DNA of 64,000 bases from Smallanthus sonchifolius (taxonomy: Eukaryota; Streptophyta; Magnoliopsida; Asterales; Asteraceae): the NCBI GenBank assembly GCA_023525975.1, contig CM042043.1, forward strand, positions 36,073,501 through 36,137,500, in the 5' to 3' direction. The translations under genes were made by a program, and so were the position numbers. A model generated the notes under the pieces. That model saw only the letters and a list, made by a program, of their open reading frames with translations. It was not told the DNA's origin and ran no database searches. Positions 1 through 10,371 of the stretch are shown one piece after another. Every line of letters starts with the position of its first letter. Positions within the stretch are counted from its first letter, which is position 1.

Positions 1-51
1 ATAACATGTGTTGTTATGCCCTATATTAGGATAACATGTGTTGTTATGCCC
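1..51. repeat. Pair of short palindromic repeats in LTR
   Basis: A 21-bp unit occurs twice (1-21 and 31-51) with a 9-bp gap. Each contains an inverted repeat with arms ATAACA / TGTTAT around a 5-nt centre. It may be the end of a longer array running off the window. Confidence 0.6.
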
Positions 52-455
52 TTCAATTACAAAGTTTCATTTGTGCATCTAGCTTAATTTAGATTCTACA
101 TAAATGCTTTATAAACCATGCATCATATGAATTGTACACAAAACATTTGAACTTTACTTGTGGTGTCAAAACCTATGTATGCTCACCAACTATTTATAGT
201 TGACCCTCTCATTTTATCATGTTTCAGGTACAGTGTTTGAGTTAAGATTTCAAGTCGCTTCACTTAGGATTGAGGACCTAGTTTTAAATTTAATAAAGTT
301 ACCCATGTATTTTTATTCTTGTAAGAGTTGTACTTGATTACTTGAGCTATGAAATGAAAGTTATTGTTTAATTATCACAACTTTAGTAAACCATGAGCTT
401 ATGAACAGTCTACATGTCCCGCCCCGACATTTCCGCCGTCGGTTGGGGTGTGACA
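1..455 (+). mobile_element. 3' end of a gypsy-type LTR (left edge of window)
   Basis: The stretch ends in GGTTGGGGTGTGACA at 455, resembling the LTR 3' ends of the other gypsy-type elements here (GGGG-Y-CTTACA). At 456 the sequence changes abruptly into a minus-strand accessory-ORF fragment of Copia A, so this is the right boundary of an element inserted into Copia A. The other end and any target duplication lie outside the window. No coding capacity is visible. Whether it is a solo LTR or the 3' LTR of a full element cannot be decided. Confidence 0.6.
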
Positions 456-990
456 TCTTTAAGTTGTTTGAATACCAACCCTGAAAAGTTGTAGTTCCTG
501 CCTATGATCAAACCTAATATAGCAGAGGCCACCATTGCATTTGCAGAGTCAAAACCATCTTTTCTAATTGACAGGCAATGGATGAAAACATGCACGAAGT
601 ATCTCTAGTGAGATGGAAGTGAGTTCTTAATGATTTGGCCACTAAACATTCCCTTATGTAAAAGATTGGAAATTCAATTGGTGCCTCTGGATCATCATTA
701 AATAGCAGCACTTGTCATATTGTAGCTTCAGAAAATAATACCTCCTGATCATATACTGTAGCTCGAATGTGCTCCACGTTGTTAACGGTTGCCATCTTCG
801 CAGATTCCCAGAACTGCCTTATGGTTGTTTCAGAGACTCGGAGGTTGTGACTTATGGCAAAACTGATGTTGGAGTTTGCCAAGAAAGTCAAGACTGGAAC
901 AAACTCTGCACTCTTTGGATCATTAGCATCAAGGAAGGCACATACATTGTGCCTTTTCACAAATAGTAGATCCATATCTATAAACACACA
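456..990 (-). pseudogene. Copia A accessory ORF, N-terminal fragment (broken)
   Basis: Minus-strand reading pieces start at 987 and continue through 711 and 595. They align by eye with residues about 30-190 of the large accessory ORF of Copia B (35887-40209): both share an FW-S-A block, an I-x-G/A-T-V block followed by EA, and an N-F-S motif. The reading is broken by an in-frame stop near 712 and by frameshifts, and ends where the LTR at 1-455 begins. The function of this family is unknown. Its place downstream of pol and a long spacer matches the Copia B layout. Confidence 0.65.
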
Positions 991-1085
991 AGATTAATCA
1001 AGTTTGATACTTAGAGAAATTTCAGAGTAAACCTGATCAAAACTATTTGAACCAACACTTAGAAAATTTCTGAAACAAGCCCTAT

Positions 1086-1480
1086 CGAAACTACTAGTTT
1101 CAATTGAGTAAACACAATCGAAACAACAAGTTTCGGTCAACACTTAGAGAAATTTCAGAATTATCCTTATAGAAACTACAAGTTTCAGGTGGAAGAACAT
1201 AATCGAAACTACAAGTTTCGGTCAATACTTAGAAAAAATCAACGAAGACAATATCGAAACTAAGTAGTTTCGGGTGAAGACATTTCAATCGAAACAACAT
1301 GTTTCGATCCAAATACTTAAAGATTTTGAAACCATCAACCGAAACTAAGTAGTTTCGGGCATCGAAACTTGATCAAACTTTCTTAGGCAAATTTGGGTAT
1401 CGAAACTATTAGTTTCGATTGAAAAACATGTTTAAATTTTAAAAACTCCTTTTAAAAGAGAAACACCTCTTTTTAACGAA
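1086..1480. repeat. GAAAC palindrome array, Copia A spacer
   Basis: Palindromes with arms CGAAACT / AGTTTCG recur about every 33-35 or 50-52 bp (starts near 1086, 1119, 1171, 1204, 1255, 1290, 1340). The same palindrome occurs in the Copia A leader and LTR and in the gypsy-type solo LTR at 42119-42367. Confidence 0.85.
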
Positions 1481-2570
1481 ACTGTTAGTTTCAATGCCCA
1501 AAACCTTGAATAGTTTATTTAGAAACAGACACACAGAATCAAGACTAAGATATTTACAGACTCATATATATATCAGGCACAAGAAAAGACAAAATAAAGA
1601 GTAAGAGTAGCCTGTGATTGTCGAAACTCATCTTACCGATGATTCAAAGACAAATCTGCAAATGTGAACATAAAGATGTAAGTTATCGATAATGGTAAGT
1701 TTATGAACAAGATCTAAGCCCTAATCTGCCATTAAAACAAGGTGACAGTCGTAAAAACCTTTCAAACTCAAACCCTAGGTATGTTCATTCGTGATTTCAC
1801 AGTAAAACCACAAACATCGTTACCTGATGATGAAGACGACGGAGGAATCAGATGAAAAATCACAGATATCGCAAACTTAGACCGAAGGTTTTGAGAGATT
1901 TTGTGTGTGAAAACAAGGGTGTAAAAGGTTTGGAGAGAGTAAAGTGAGGATTAACGACGACAAAACCTTATTATGAAGACATTCAATTTTCTCATATGAC
2001 AAAAGACCAAAATGCCCCTGTCAAAACTACTAGTTTCGATAGGCAAAGAGGAGTTTCGGGTGACAAGGTAGTTTCGGGTGACTTAGGAAGTTTCGGGTGA
2101 CTGAGGTAGTTTCGATAGTCATTAAAACAGATAAAAGTAAAATCAAATAATTACAACTTTACACAAGATTTAAGAAGAAATAAAACTATACACAAGATAT
2201 TTACACTTATCTTTTTGGAAAAGATCCAACACGAGATCAGATGTGGTCAGTCTCTTGAAACACTTCCTTTTGCAATCAACTACTTTGAGTCCGTGAATAT
2301 AGCTGATATTTGTGCAAAGTAAACCCGAACATTTGTTTGTACATAGTTTTTTTCATGTGATTAACTGGCACATTTTAAGCATGATACAAGGTGTACCCCA
2401 CATATTGAAATAAAATGGTTTTAAAAACCTATCAATTCTCAAGAAATACCCATATTCATCCTATCATCTCTTTCTGATTAACCAAGGTACCATCTTAGTA
2501 ATTTCAAAATACCACCAAAATATAATAATAACTCCAAGTGGATTAGAAGATTTAAAATGAAAAATATCCA

Positions 2571-2776
2571 AGTAGATATTAAAAAGGTACGAACATTCTA
2601 GATCTTTGCGTAAGCAAAACAGAAGAAGTCGTAAAATTATCCAAGCGGATAGGAAAAGGTTGAACACCCGAGATCTTTGCATAAGCAAAACAGACGGGGT
2701 CAAATCATCCAAGCGAATGGGAAAAAGATGAACACCCGAGATATTTGCATAAGCAAAACATACGGGGTCATCGGTG
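2571..2776. repeat. Three 67-bp tandem repeats
   Basis: Three consecutive units of about 67 bp share GATCTTTGC-TAAGCAAAACA; units two and three (from about 2642 and 2709) are closest. They lie in the Copia A pol-accessory spacer. Confidence 0.75.
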
Positions 2777-3330
2777 GTAAATGTCGTTATTTTGACGGTC
2801 ATCAGGCGTATGAATAAGAATCCAACACGTAGGACTATATCTGATTGAATTGGTTTTCTTGATAGATAAAATGGGTTAGATGTTTCAATAATGGGTTCAA
2901 ACACACAAGTATGAGATAAGATTTAGGTTTTCACACTACATACAAGTTTTAACCATATGTCGGGCCTACCAGCTATACCTCAGTAAACACCATCGCTTTT
3001 GGTCCATTCTATGTTCAAGAGATGTGAACAGACACTATCATTTCTCAAAGGTCAGATTCAATTTTCCTAAAACACAGAATTTTGATACCACTTGAAAGGT
3101 TAGAATGTACAGAACTATGTTCAAGCATAACTATGCAATTTCTTTTTCTTTTTCTTTTTCTTTTTAAAACTAGAAACAAAGCAATTCTTTTCAATATAAC
3201 AAAATGATTTCAATTTCTCCCTCAAAAGATTTGCTTGTAAACTAAGAAATAATTGTACAGACAATAAAATATTTTTGGTAATTTTTAGAATTCTAAGCAT
3301 AAACATAGAACAGACTAATATACACAAGGA

Positions 3331-3550
3331 TTACTGAAAATTGATCATGCCAAGCATCTCCACCAGTTGGGCAAATCTGGCAGAGTCAAAGGCTTTTATG
3401 AAGATGTCTTCGGTTTGCTTGTCGGTTTTGACTTCAACGATTTAGATATGTTTCTTTCCAACACAGTCACGGATAAAGTGATGTTTGATCTCAATGTGTT
3501 TGGTTTTGGAGTGTTGAGCTGGGTTTTTGGTGATATGGGGAACGGTAGTG
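3331..3550 (-). pseudogene. Copia A RNase H C-terminus
   Basis: The minus-strand translation gives a copia RNase H tail (KTKHIEIKHHFIRD, then LADIF-like and LGM-type text), with an in-frame stop after the KKHI block. It joins directly to the sequence at 15136 once Gypsy 1 is removed, continuing ILCDN and so placing the insertion inside one domain. Confidence 0.8.
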
Positions 3551-3671
3551 TTGTATGTAACATCCCAAAATATAAAACGGCAATTATAATAACGGAATAA
3601 ACGAATGAGGCATGACGGGTCAGGCCGGATGGGACGGCAGGCTTGAACGGGCGAACATAGGGGAGCTTCCT

Positions 3672-3682
3672 CTATAAATAGC
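3672..3682 (+). promoter_or_regulatory. Gypsy 1 TATA box
   Basis: CTATAAATAGC lies about 115 bp into the LTR, upstream of a CT/GA-rich leader. A similar box occurs near 13390 in the 3' LTR and, reversed, in both Gypsy 2 LTRs. Confidence 0.6.
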
Positions 3683-4038
3683 CTATGTCACTCCACATTT
3701 CTCTCATTTATAAGTTCTAGAGAGAGAAACCATAGAGAGAGAAAGTTGGCGGATCGACCCGAGATTGAAGAAGTGCGTTGCTCCATAGCTCGTGAGAAGA
3801 ACCTCCGAATCAGAAGCTCGATACAGGTAACGATCCAACCTAGATCTGAGTTTTTGTTCGTTTTTGGGTTTTTTGGGTTCTTGGACGAAATGTGACGTTT
3901 TTACGGATGAAACTGGAAGAAAAGCATAGATTTGAGTTCCTTAATGAAAGGCAAACGTTTTGAATGTAAAAAAGTTCAGGATCTTGACGAGATCAGACCC
4001 GAATGCGAAAGTTAGGGTTTTTGCAGGGAAGCAGATCC

Positions 4039-4191
4039 TGCGAACTTATCAAGTACGCAGGAAGAGGGTCCTGCGTACTTATCAAGTACGCAGGAAGAGG
4101 ATCATGCGTACTTATCAAGTATGCATGAAGCGAGGTTTGCGCACTTATTAAGTACGCAAGAGCAAGGCCCTGCGCACTTGCTAAGTGCGCA
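4039..4191. repeat. 33-bp palindrome array (5 units), Gypsy 1 5' LTR
   Basis: Units start at 4039, 4072, 4105, 4138 and 4171, an exact 33-bp period. Each is a 21-nt palindrome with arms TGCGYACTT / AAGTRCGCA around 3 nt, followed by a 12-nt spacer. Arm changes T to C are mirrored by A to G. The array lies downstream of the TATA box, so in the transcribed leader. Confidence 0.95.
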
Positions 4192-5587
4192 GGCATCAGG
4201 CTGATTAGGTAAAGTCGGTATGTTTAGAAGGTTAAACTGTTAGAGTCGGGATTTGGTCTGATGTGTATTTAACTAATCAATTTAGATCGGAAGTGACGTA
4301 GTGGGACCTTTGTTTAGGACAACCCGGATTAGCTTATCAGGTGAGTTCTAGAAGCCCTCTTTTAAATGTTTTATATAATGTTTTTGGGCTGGTGTGCATA
4401 CATATGAAATGATGTTTTACGAAACGATGTTTATGAAACTATGTTTGTAAAATGATGCTTATGAAACTATGTTTACGAAATGAAATGATTTAGAATGAAC
4501 GGTTTATGGAAAGAAAGTTATATGAATAGAATGTTTACGAACGAAATGTTTATAAAGAAATGGTTTAAACTAAAGGTAAAGGGTTTCGAAAATGAATGAA
4601 AGGTTTTATGGAAAGAAAAGAAAAAGGGAAAAGGTTTTAAAGAAGTCATTACAAATCTAATCTGTCGAATGAATGGAATTGACGAATGAAGTCTGGGAAT
4701 GTAATTCCCAGCCTTGTGGTAGATTATGGACAGCGAGCCATAGTTGCCATAAGAACAACAGGGGCAGTGTCTTGGTGGCCTGCCAATGGTTATGATGTTG
4801 TACAACTGGTATGGGAGTAACGACGGTTACTCAGGGGTTAACGTGACCCCATGAAGGTTAAATTATGATCCGACGGTGTTATGGCCATGAGCTATAGCCG
4901 TCGATGGAAGTTGTCGGTTTATGGACATGAGAGCCATAGGGCAACTAAATGGGTATTGCCGGTCCTCGTGCAGTTAAGCCTTGGGGGCAATACAAAAGGG
5001 AATTGACGGAATGTATTGTATTGTCGGTCTTCGTGCAGTTAAGCCTTAGGGGCAATACAATACTAAATGACGGGATGAATGGTAACACAGATTTAGATAG
5101 TAATGTATGACTTAAATGAATGTTAAATGTTTTAAATGAACGATCCGTTCAACATGTTTATGATGATGATAAATGTTTGAAGGTTTCTAATGATGAACGA
5201 AAGGCCCTGTTTTCTTGTACATGATGTTAAACCCTAATGAATTATTGAATGATGAACCATTTGATAAATCGAATGAAAAACTGGAACTCACCAGCGTAGC
5301 TGACTTTTTAGTATTCACATTCAGGTTAAGGCAGGTATGGATGATGGATGGTGATGCTTGGCAAGCGAGAAGAGTTACCCGGTTGATCATGAAGACTGGC
5401 ATCCCATTATGATTAGTTTATGTTATGTTTATGTATTAGACTATGTTACGCTTCCACATGTTGAACAATGTTATGAGTATGTTTTAATGAAATTTTTCGC
5501 TGCGTTATTTGATATTCAAGTTTAATAACTGTTTGTGAATGAGTAAATCCAAAAAGTGAGGCCTCCCGGGTTTGGGGCCTTACAAGT

Positions 5588-5599
5588 TGGTATCAGAGC
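5588..5599 (+). other. Gypsy 1 primer binding site (initiator tRNA-Met)
   Basis: TGGTATCAGAGC, complementary to the plant initiator tRNA-Met 3' end, three bases after the LTR end. The 5600-5917 leader that follows has no gene. Confidence 0.9.
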
Positions 5600-5917
5600 A
5601 ATAGTTTGAGAGATTTGGACACTCCTAGTGTCTGAACTTAAGCTGTGAATGGGACCGAAAGCAAATGCCAGTACGGGTAACTCGAGCAACAGCATCAGGT
5701 ATGAAGGTAGTATATATTTACATGTATAGTATGCCTTAGAAAGGGTTAGGTAAGGACTTGTGTTCTGATGGAATCACAAAGGTGGTCAAATAGAAATCGA
5801 AAGGTAGTGTAATGGTTAATTGCAGATGGCCAGTGTATATTAACATCTTACAGTGCTTATTGAATTTTATTTGTTAACTAGCGTGATGACATTGGATTCC
5901 TTGTCTTATAGAACGAA

Positions 5918-7150
5918 ATGGCAAGGAGAGGAAACGGAAGACGTGGTGGGGGCTGTACCGGCGGTCGAAATGGTGGGCGTGGCAGGACCCCTGCGCGCCA
6001 AGAGTATAGTGAAGAAGGAAGTGTTCACACTGAACCGGCGGTTAGTGTGCATGGAACTGAGCAGACACAGATTGAAGAACAACCTTTCACTTTTGAACCA
6101 GAAGTGAGAGCAGCTATAGCTCGATAGTTCACAGAGTTGATGAAGACTTCTCTGCCATGTCTGTTAGCTGAAGCATTGAAGAAGGTTAATGGGGAAGGTG
6201 GGTCTAACACGGCGGTTGACACCCCGAACACTGAGGCAATCAACGCACCGCTTAACCGTGGTTGCGACTATAAGTCCTTTAAGGCATGTGACCCACCGGT
6301 CCTGACTGGGAAGAAGGACGCGGTGGCTACTTTTGATTGGGTAATCCGTATGGAAGCTGCCATTTGCCTGAGCGAGTGTTGAACGGATCAAGTTGTGAAA
6401 TTTGCTGCTAACTCCTTGAGAGAGGAAGCATCCCATTGGTGGGAAGGTGTACGTCAAGCAAAAGGGAGCGAGGTTGTGGATGCGATGATGTGGGCTGATT
6501 TGAAAACTTTAGTGATCAAGAATTTCTGTCCAAGAAATGAGATCGAAAAAGTAGAAAGGGAATTTCTGGGGATTAAGGCCGGGAGCATGACGCACCGGCA
6601 GTACACCACACGGTACAATGAACTGGCACGTCTGGTGCCACACCTTATCACGACTGAGGAAAGAAAGATTTCCTAAGGGCTGTCGGACAAGGTCCGCACC
6701 TTTATCAAATCAAACACCCCTAGCACCTATGATTCGGTGGTGGAACTCAGTGGTGTGGTGTATGATGATCTGGCATTAAACGATGCCGCCATTGAGGAAC
6801 CGAAGAAGAGACCGAGCTTCTCAAACAAGCGAACTGGTGGAAAGATGTTTGGGACTCGTGATAAGAGGGCTCAGGTGAATGAGCCGACTGTATCTAAGAA
6901 GTGTGGAAGGGAGCATGCAGGTGAATGTAGACTGGGATCTAACTTGTGCTTTAAGTGTGGCAAGACCGGGCACTACTCCCGTGAGTGCCCATAACACTTC
7001 AAGTGCTATAACTGTGGGGATGCCGGTCATCTGAGTAGGGAATGCCCGAAACCAAAGATGGGCGAATCTGGGAAAGGGAAGGGTGCCGAGAAGAAAGAAG
7101 AGAGGCCCCGAGTAAAGACTCGTGCGTACGCGCTGACGCAAGACCAAACC
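5918..7150 (+). pseudogene. Gypsy 1 gag (broken)
   Basis: It starts ATG at 5918 with an RG-rich N-terminus, then a retrotransposon gag core (SHWWEGV, 'IEKVEREFLGIK', 'MTHRQYTTRYNELARLVP') and knuckles CFKCGKTGHYSREC and CYNCGDAGHLSREC near 6950-7050. Gag would form the particle and bind genomic RNA. In-frame stops lie at 6125, after LSEC near 6380, after RKIS near 6674 and after the first knuckle near 6992; a frameshift separates it from protease. The intact-looking counterpart is Gypsy 2 gag. Confidence 0.88.
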
Positions 7151-7152
7151 AG

Positions 7153-7586
7153 GCAGACCCCGACGTGGCGTCAGGTACGTTCATCCTTGACAACACTTTT
7201 GTTTCTGTATTATTTGATTCGGGTGCCAGTAAGAGTTTTATATCTGCAACGTTTTGTAAACGAGTGAACTGCACTGTCAGTCAGCTAGAAAGGGCCTTTA
7301 GCGTAGAAACCGCTGAGGGAAGAACTGCGAGAGTGACCGATGTAGTTGATAACTCTACGATAAAAATAGAAGGTCATAGGTTCCCTGTCAGATTGCTTGT
7401 TATGGTTTTGGGAGGTTTTGATGTCGTGTTAGGTATGGATTGGTAGCAAAGATAATCCGACTCAAGGCTCCGGATGGTAGCAAAGTCAAGGTTTTTGGAG
7501 ATCGTGACGCCCCGATGCCAAACGTCATCTCGATGATTAAGGCAACGAATTACTTGAGGCGCGGATGCGAGGCTTATCTGGTATAC
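7153..7586 (+). pseudogene. Gypsy 1 protease fragment
   Basis: An aspartic protease with active-site text LFDSGASKSFI and a following VLGMDW block. It would cleave the gag-pol polyprotein. A stop follows DW at about 7444, and the LARD insertion at 7587 splits the protease-RT linker. Confidence 0.85.
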
Positions 7587-8032
7587 TGTAAGTCCCTAGA
7601 GCCTCGTCGCGCAGCGGAAGTAACACAATCTGTTCTGTGATTTGTGTGGGAACAAAGAGAACGCAACAGAGAAAACACGAACAAAGAGAAAAGATAATGA
7701 AACGAAACATAATCCATAACATAGAAGTCATCCCGTATTACAGACTACATACCGAAGGAGCACACATCTCTCATCTAAGCTCACGGTCCAGGGGTCGGGA
7801 GAGCTCTTCCCGACCCGGAAACCTCTCGACCTTGTTCCAGAAGTTCCACCTATAAATGAAGACAAGTAACCTGCGTACTTGACAAGTACGCAAGGCAAAA
7901 GCCTTGCGTACTTACTAAGTACGCAGGACCAAACTGGTGTGCGGGCTAAGTACTCAGGAACACCCTCCTACGTACTAGCCACGTACACCGATACATAGAA
8001 TTTAATCTATAGTTACAAAACATGCTTCTACA
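7587..8032 (-). repeat. LARD 3' LTR
   Basis: 446 bp. It differs from the 5' LTR by several substitutions and by a deletion of about 25 bp that removes the TATA-like segment. Palindrome units at 7872-7892 and 7905-7925 are 33 bp apart; two degenerate units follow. Confidence 0.9.
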
Positions 8033-9881
8033 AACTCCCTCTTAACTATAGCATCAAATTCTATCTATCACTAACACTGATAATCATCAGTTTACAAAGA
8101 ATGTCCTAACAGACTCCCTCTAAACTAATGACATCACGTGTCTTCTGGCGAGACTTGATCTTCTGGCATTCCACTTGAGATCTTCAAATCTTTAAACTTC
8201 AGTCTTCAGTTGCCGAGTGATGACAAACCCGACTCCCTCATAACTGTAGCTTTCATTGTAGACCCAACCACGTGCTTCAATAAGAACCAACTAACCCAAC
8301 ACAACTCATTGTAGTTCATCCTCTCAGCAGTAGCAACCTCCACCCTGACTTAGGACTCTGAGTCTGACAATGTCTTCCTAACCAGGTAACAATAGTAGAC
8401 TAAGACAACTCCAAATCAGCTGGCATATGATAGAGAGTTTGAGTTTCGAATAACCTGCATCAAACTAATCAGCTCCCATAGGAATTCCAGTAAGATAAAC
8501 TTAAGTCTTCAACCAGATGTGTCCAACTCTATCATGTATCTTCACGAGTCAACCAAATTCCCGAAGATGTTCATTTCCAATATCTCATTTCAGTTTAAGC
8601 TCCATCTGACTAGACCAGAAACAAGGGTATGTTTCCTATCCCATCGGCCAATGATAAAAGGTTCCATCTTCAACTAATAATCCAACGAATATCCAGCTTC
8701 ATCTTGAAGACACACGATAGAATCAAACACGAAAAATATAGTTTACACGAGAAATCATTGTTGAGATCCATGTTACGTCAAAGAGGTATATATATAGGAA
8801 GTACCAACGGCTTTTCCACCACCTCTTTAATGTCTCATGAATACTAGATTTCATCCCCCTCATTTCTCTGTAATCTATGACCAGCTTCATCATCACTTCA
8901 CTCAAATCCTCAAAAAGCACAACTAGCCAACTCCAGGATTTTATTCTTTTATTCATTTGCAAAGATCCAAAACAGCAAATCCTTGGGTTCAAGTTGTTCC
9001 AGTATTCATCCCCTATTAAATAAGTATCCCAGATACTCGTAGCCTACATATTCAAGTTTGAATACCTAAACAAGATGATTCTCTTTCCAAAAGACCCAAA
9101 GCAACCACATCTTCACAAATAGAACGAGACCTTTAGCCGATGACGACCCAATTGCTCCCATTAGTTCAGCATTCATACACTATTAAATAAGTATCCCGGA
9201 TACTCGTAGCCTACATTTTCAGGTTTGGACCCTTAAACAAGGTATGACAAGTGGTATCATCCAACAAAAATCTCGTCCGTGTTTCGCCAAGCCACATCGT
9301 ATACAAATTCTGGTCCGGAAAAACCAAAATTACTATCTTCTCAAAAATGGGCCGAAACACGCGTACAAATGATCACTAAAAATTTTGGCCAAGAAAAGTT
9401 TTCCCGCCAAAAAACTCTTTTTTTTAATCCCAGGGGCTAGTCCATGCGTACTTAGCAAATACGCATATGTAGGGTGTTACTACGTATTTAGTAAGTTCGC
9501 AAAGCCAAGTACTCATGCGTACTTGTTAAGTGCGCAGAGAAATGATCTAGCGTGCTTAGCTAAGTACGCAGGTCACTTCTCATGCGTACTTACTAAGTAC
9601 GCAGGGCTAACCCATGCGTACTTAGCAAATACGCAGAAAAGGTGATTATGCGTACTTGTTCAGTACAGCAGTGTTCTTGACGGATCTTGAGGAGAATGCT
9701 CGAAAAGTGACGGATCTGAGAAATTAATGCTTCCTAAACCTTCGAAAACAACATCTAACAAACCCTTAGCCTTCCAAACACCAAATGAAGTGATAACAAA
9801 CTCGATTTTAAGGATTTTAGGTTACGAACTCGTTTTTGCTCAAAACCCTAAAAAATCAAAACTGGAACACAAATCACCGAG
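8033..9881 (-). other. LARD interior, no gene
   Basis: No coding signal was seen on either strand. A block with GTATCC-GATACTCGTAGCC occurs twice (about 9010-9070 and 9178-9245). A palindrome array occupies 9445-9669. Confidence 0.7.
9445..9669. repeat. Palindrome array (7 units) in LARD leader
   Basis: Units with arms TGCGTACTT / AAGTACGCA start near 9445, 9481, 9516, 9550, 9583, 9615 and 9649, with spacing 32-36 bp. This is the same palindrome as in the Gypsy 1 and Gypsy 2 LTRs, although the element is otherwise unrelated. Confidence 0.9.
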
Positions 9882-9893
9882 GCTCTGATACCA
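9882..9893 (-). other. LARD primer binding site
   Basis: GCTCTGATACCA on the plus strand, i.e. TGGTATCAGAGC on the element strand, two bases from the LTR at 9896. Confidence 0.9.
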
Positions 9894-9895
9894 AT

Positions 9896-10366
9896 TGTAA
9901 GTCCCGGGAGCCTCGTCGTGCAGCGGAAATAACACGATCTGTTCTGTGATTTGTGTGGGAACAAAGAGAACGCAGCAGAGAAAACACGAACAAAGAGAAA
10001 AGATAATGAAACGAAACGTAATCCATAACATAGAAGTCATCCCATTTTACAGACTACATACCGAAGGAGCACACATCTATCATCTAAGCTCACGGTCCAG
10101 GGGTCGGGAGAGCTCTTCTCGACCCGGACACCTCTCGACCTTGTTCCAGAAGTTCCACCTACAAATGAAGACAAGTCTTCTATTTATAGGGGCAGGAACA
10201 CTACCTGCGTACTTGACAAGTACGCAAGGCAAAAGCTTTGCGTACTTACTAAGTACACAGGACCAAACTGGTGTACGGGCTAAGTACTCAGGAACACCCT
10301 CCTACGTACTAGCCACGTACACCGATACATAGAATTTAATCAATAGTTACAAAACATGCTTCTACA
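9896..10366 (-). repeat. LARD 5' LTR
   Basis: 471 bp. It contains a TATAAATAG box on the minus strand (plus 10180-10188) and palindromes at 10206-10226 and 10239-10259, 33 bp apart. Confidence 0.9.
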
Positions 10367-10371
10367 TATAC

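Larger units (their letters stand above)
991..3330 (-). other. Copia A spacer between pol and accessory ORF, no gene
   Basis: This 2.3-kb non-coding stretch separates the pol C-terminus from the accessory ORF. It holds a GAAAC palindrome array (1086-1480), degenerate single arms around 2027-2120, a 67-bp tandem repeat (2571-2776) and a pyrimidine run near 3136-3166. Short ORFs, such as one over 2464-2904 on the minus strand, sit on tandem repeats and have no recognisable content. The segment near 1800-1980 reads like a leader of the downstream ORF, but no promoter could be fixed. Confidence 0.6.
3556..5584 (+). repeat. Gypsy 1 5' LTR
   Basis: 2029 bp from TGTAACATCC to CCTTACA, with TATA box, an array of five 33-bp palindrome units, and several long hairpins. 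Two near-identical hairpins around 4960-5060 share a GTGCAGTTAAGCCTT loop with stems GTATTGCC / GGCAATAC; a perfect one at about 4695-4715 has arms CTGGGAAT / ATTCCCAG. Confidence 0.92.
7587..10366 (-). mobile_element. LARD: coding-free LTR element nested in Gypsy 1
   Basis: TGTAAGTCCC...CTTCTACA LTRs flank a 1.86-kb interior. The target duplication TATAC is perfect (7582-7586 and 10367-10371). The PBS beside the right LTR and a GGGAGTT-type purine tract beside the left LTR set the orientation as minus. No reading frame with retroelement motifs is present, so it would have to be mobilised by another element's proteins. Termini and PBS resemble those of the Copia elements in the window; the autonomous partner is unknown. 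Confidence 0.9.

Noticed and set aside
2464..2904. 146-aa minus-strand frame
   Set aside because: It covers the 67-bp tandem repeats and spacer; no recognisable motif.
3070..3110. PBS-like GATACCACTT near a possible second LTR end
   Set aside because: It matches the tRNA-Met site only partly and no LTR pair could be found around it.
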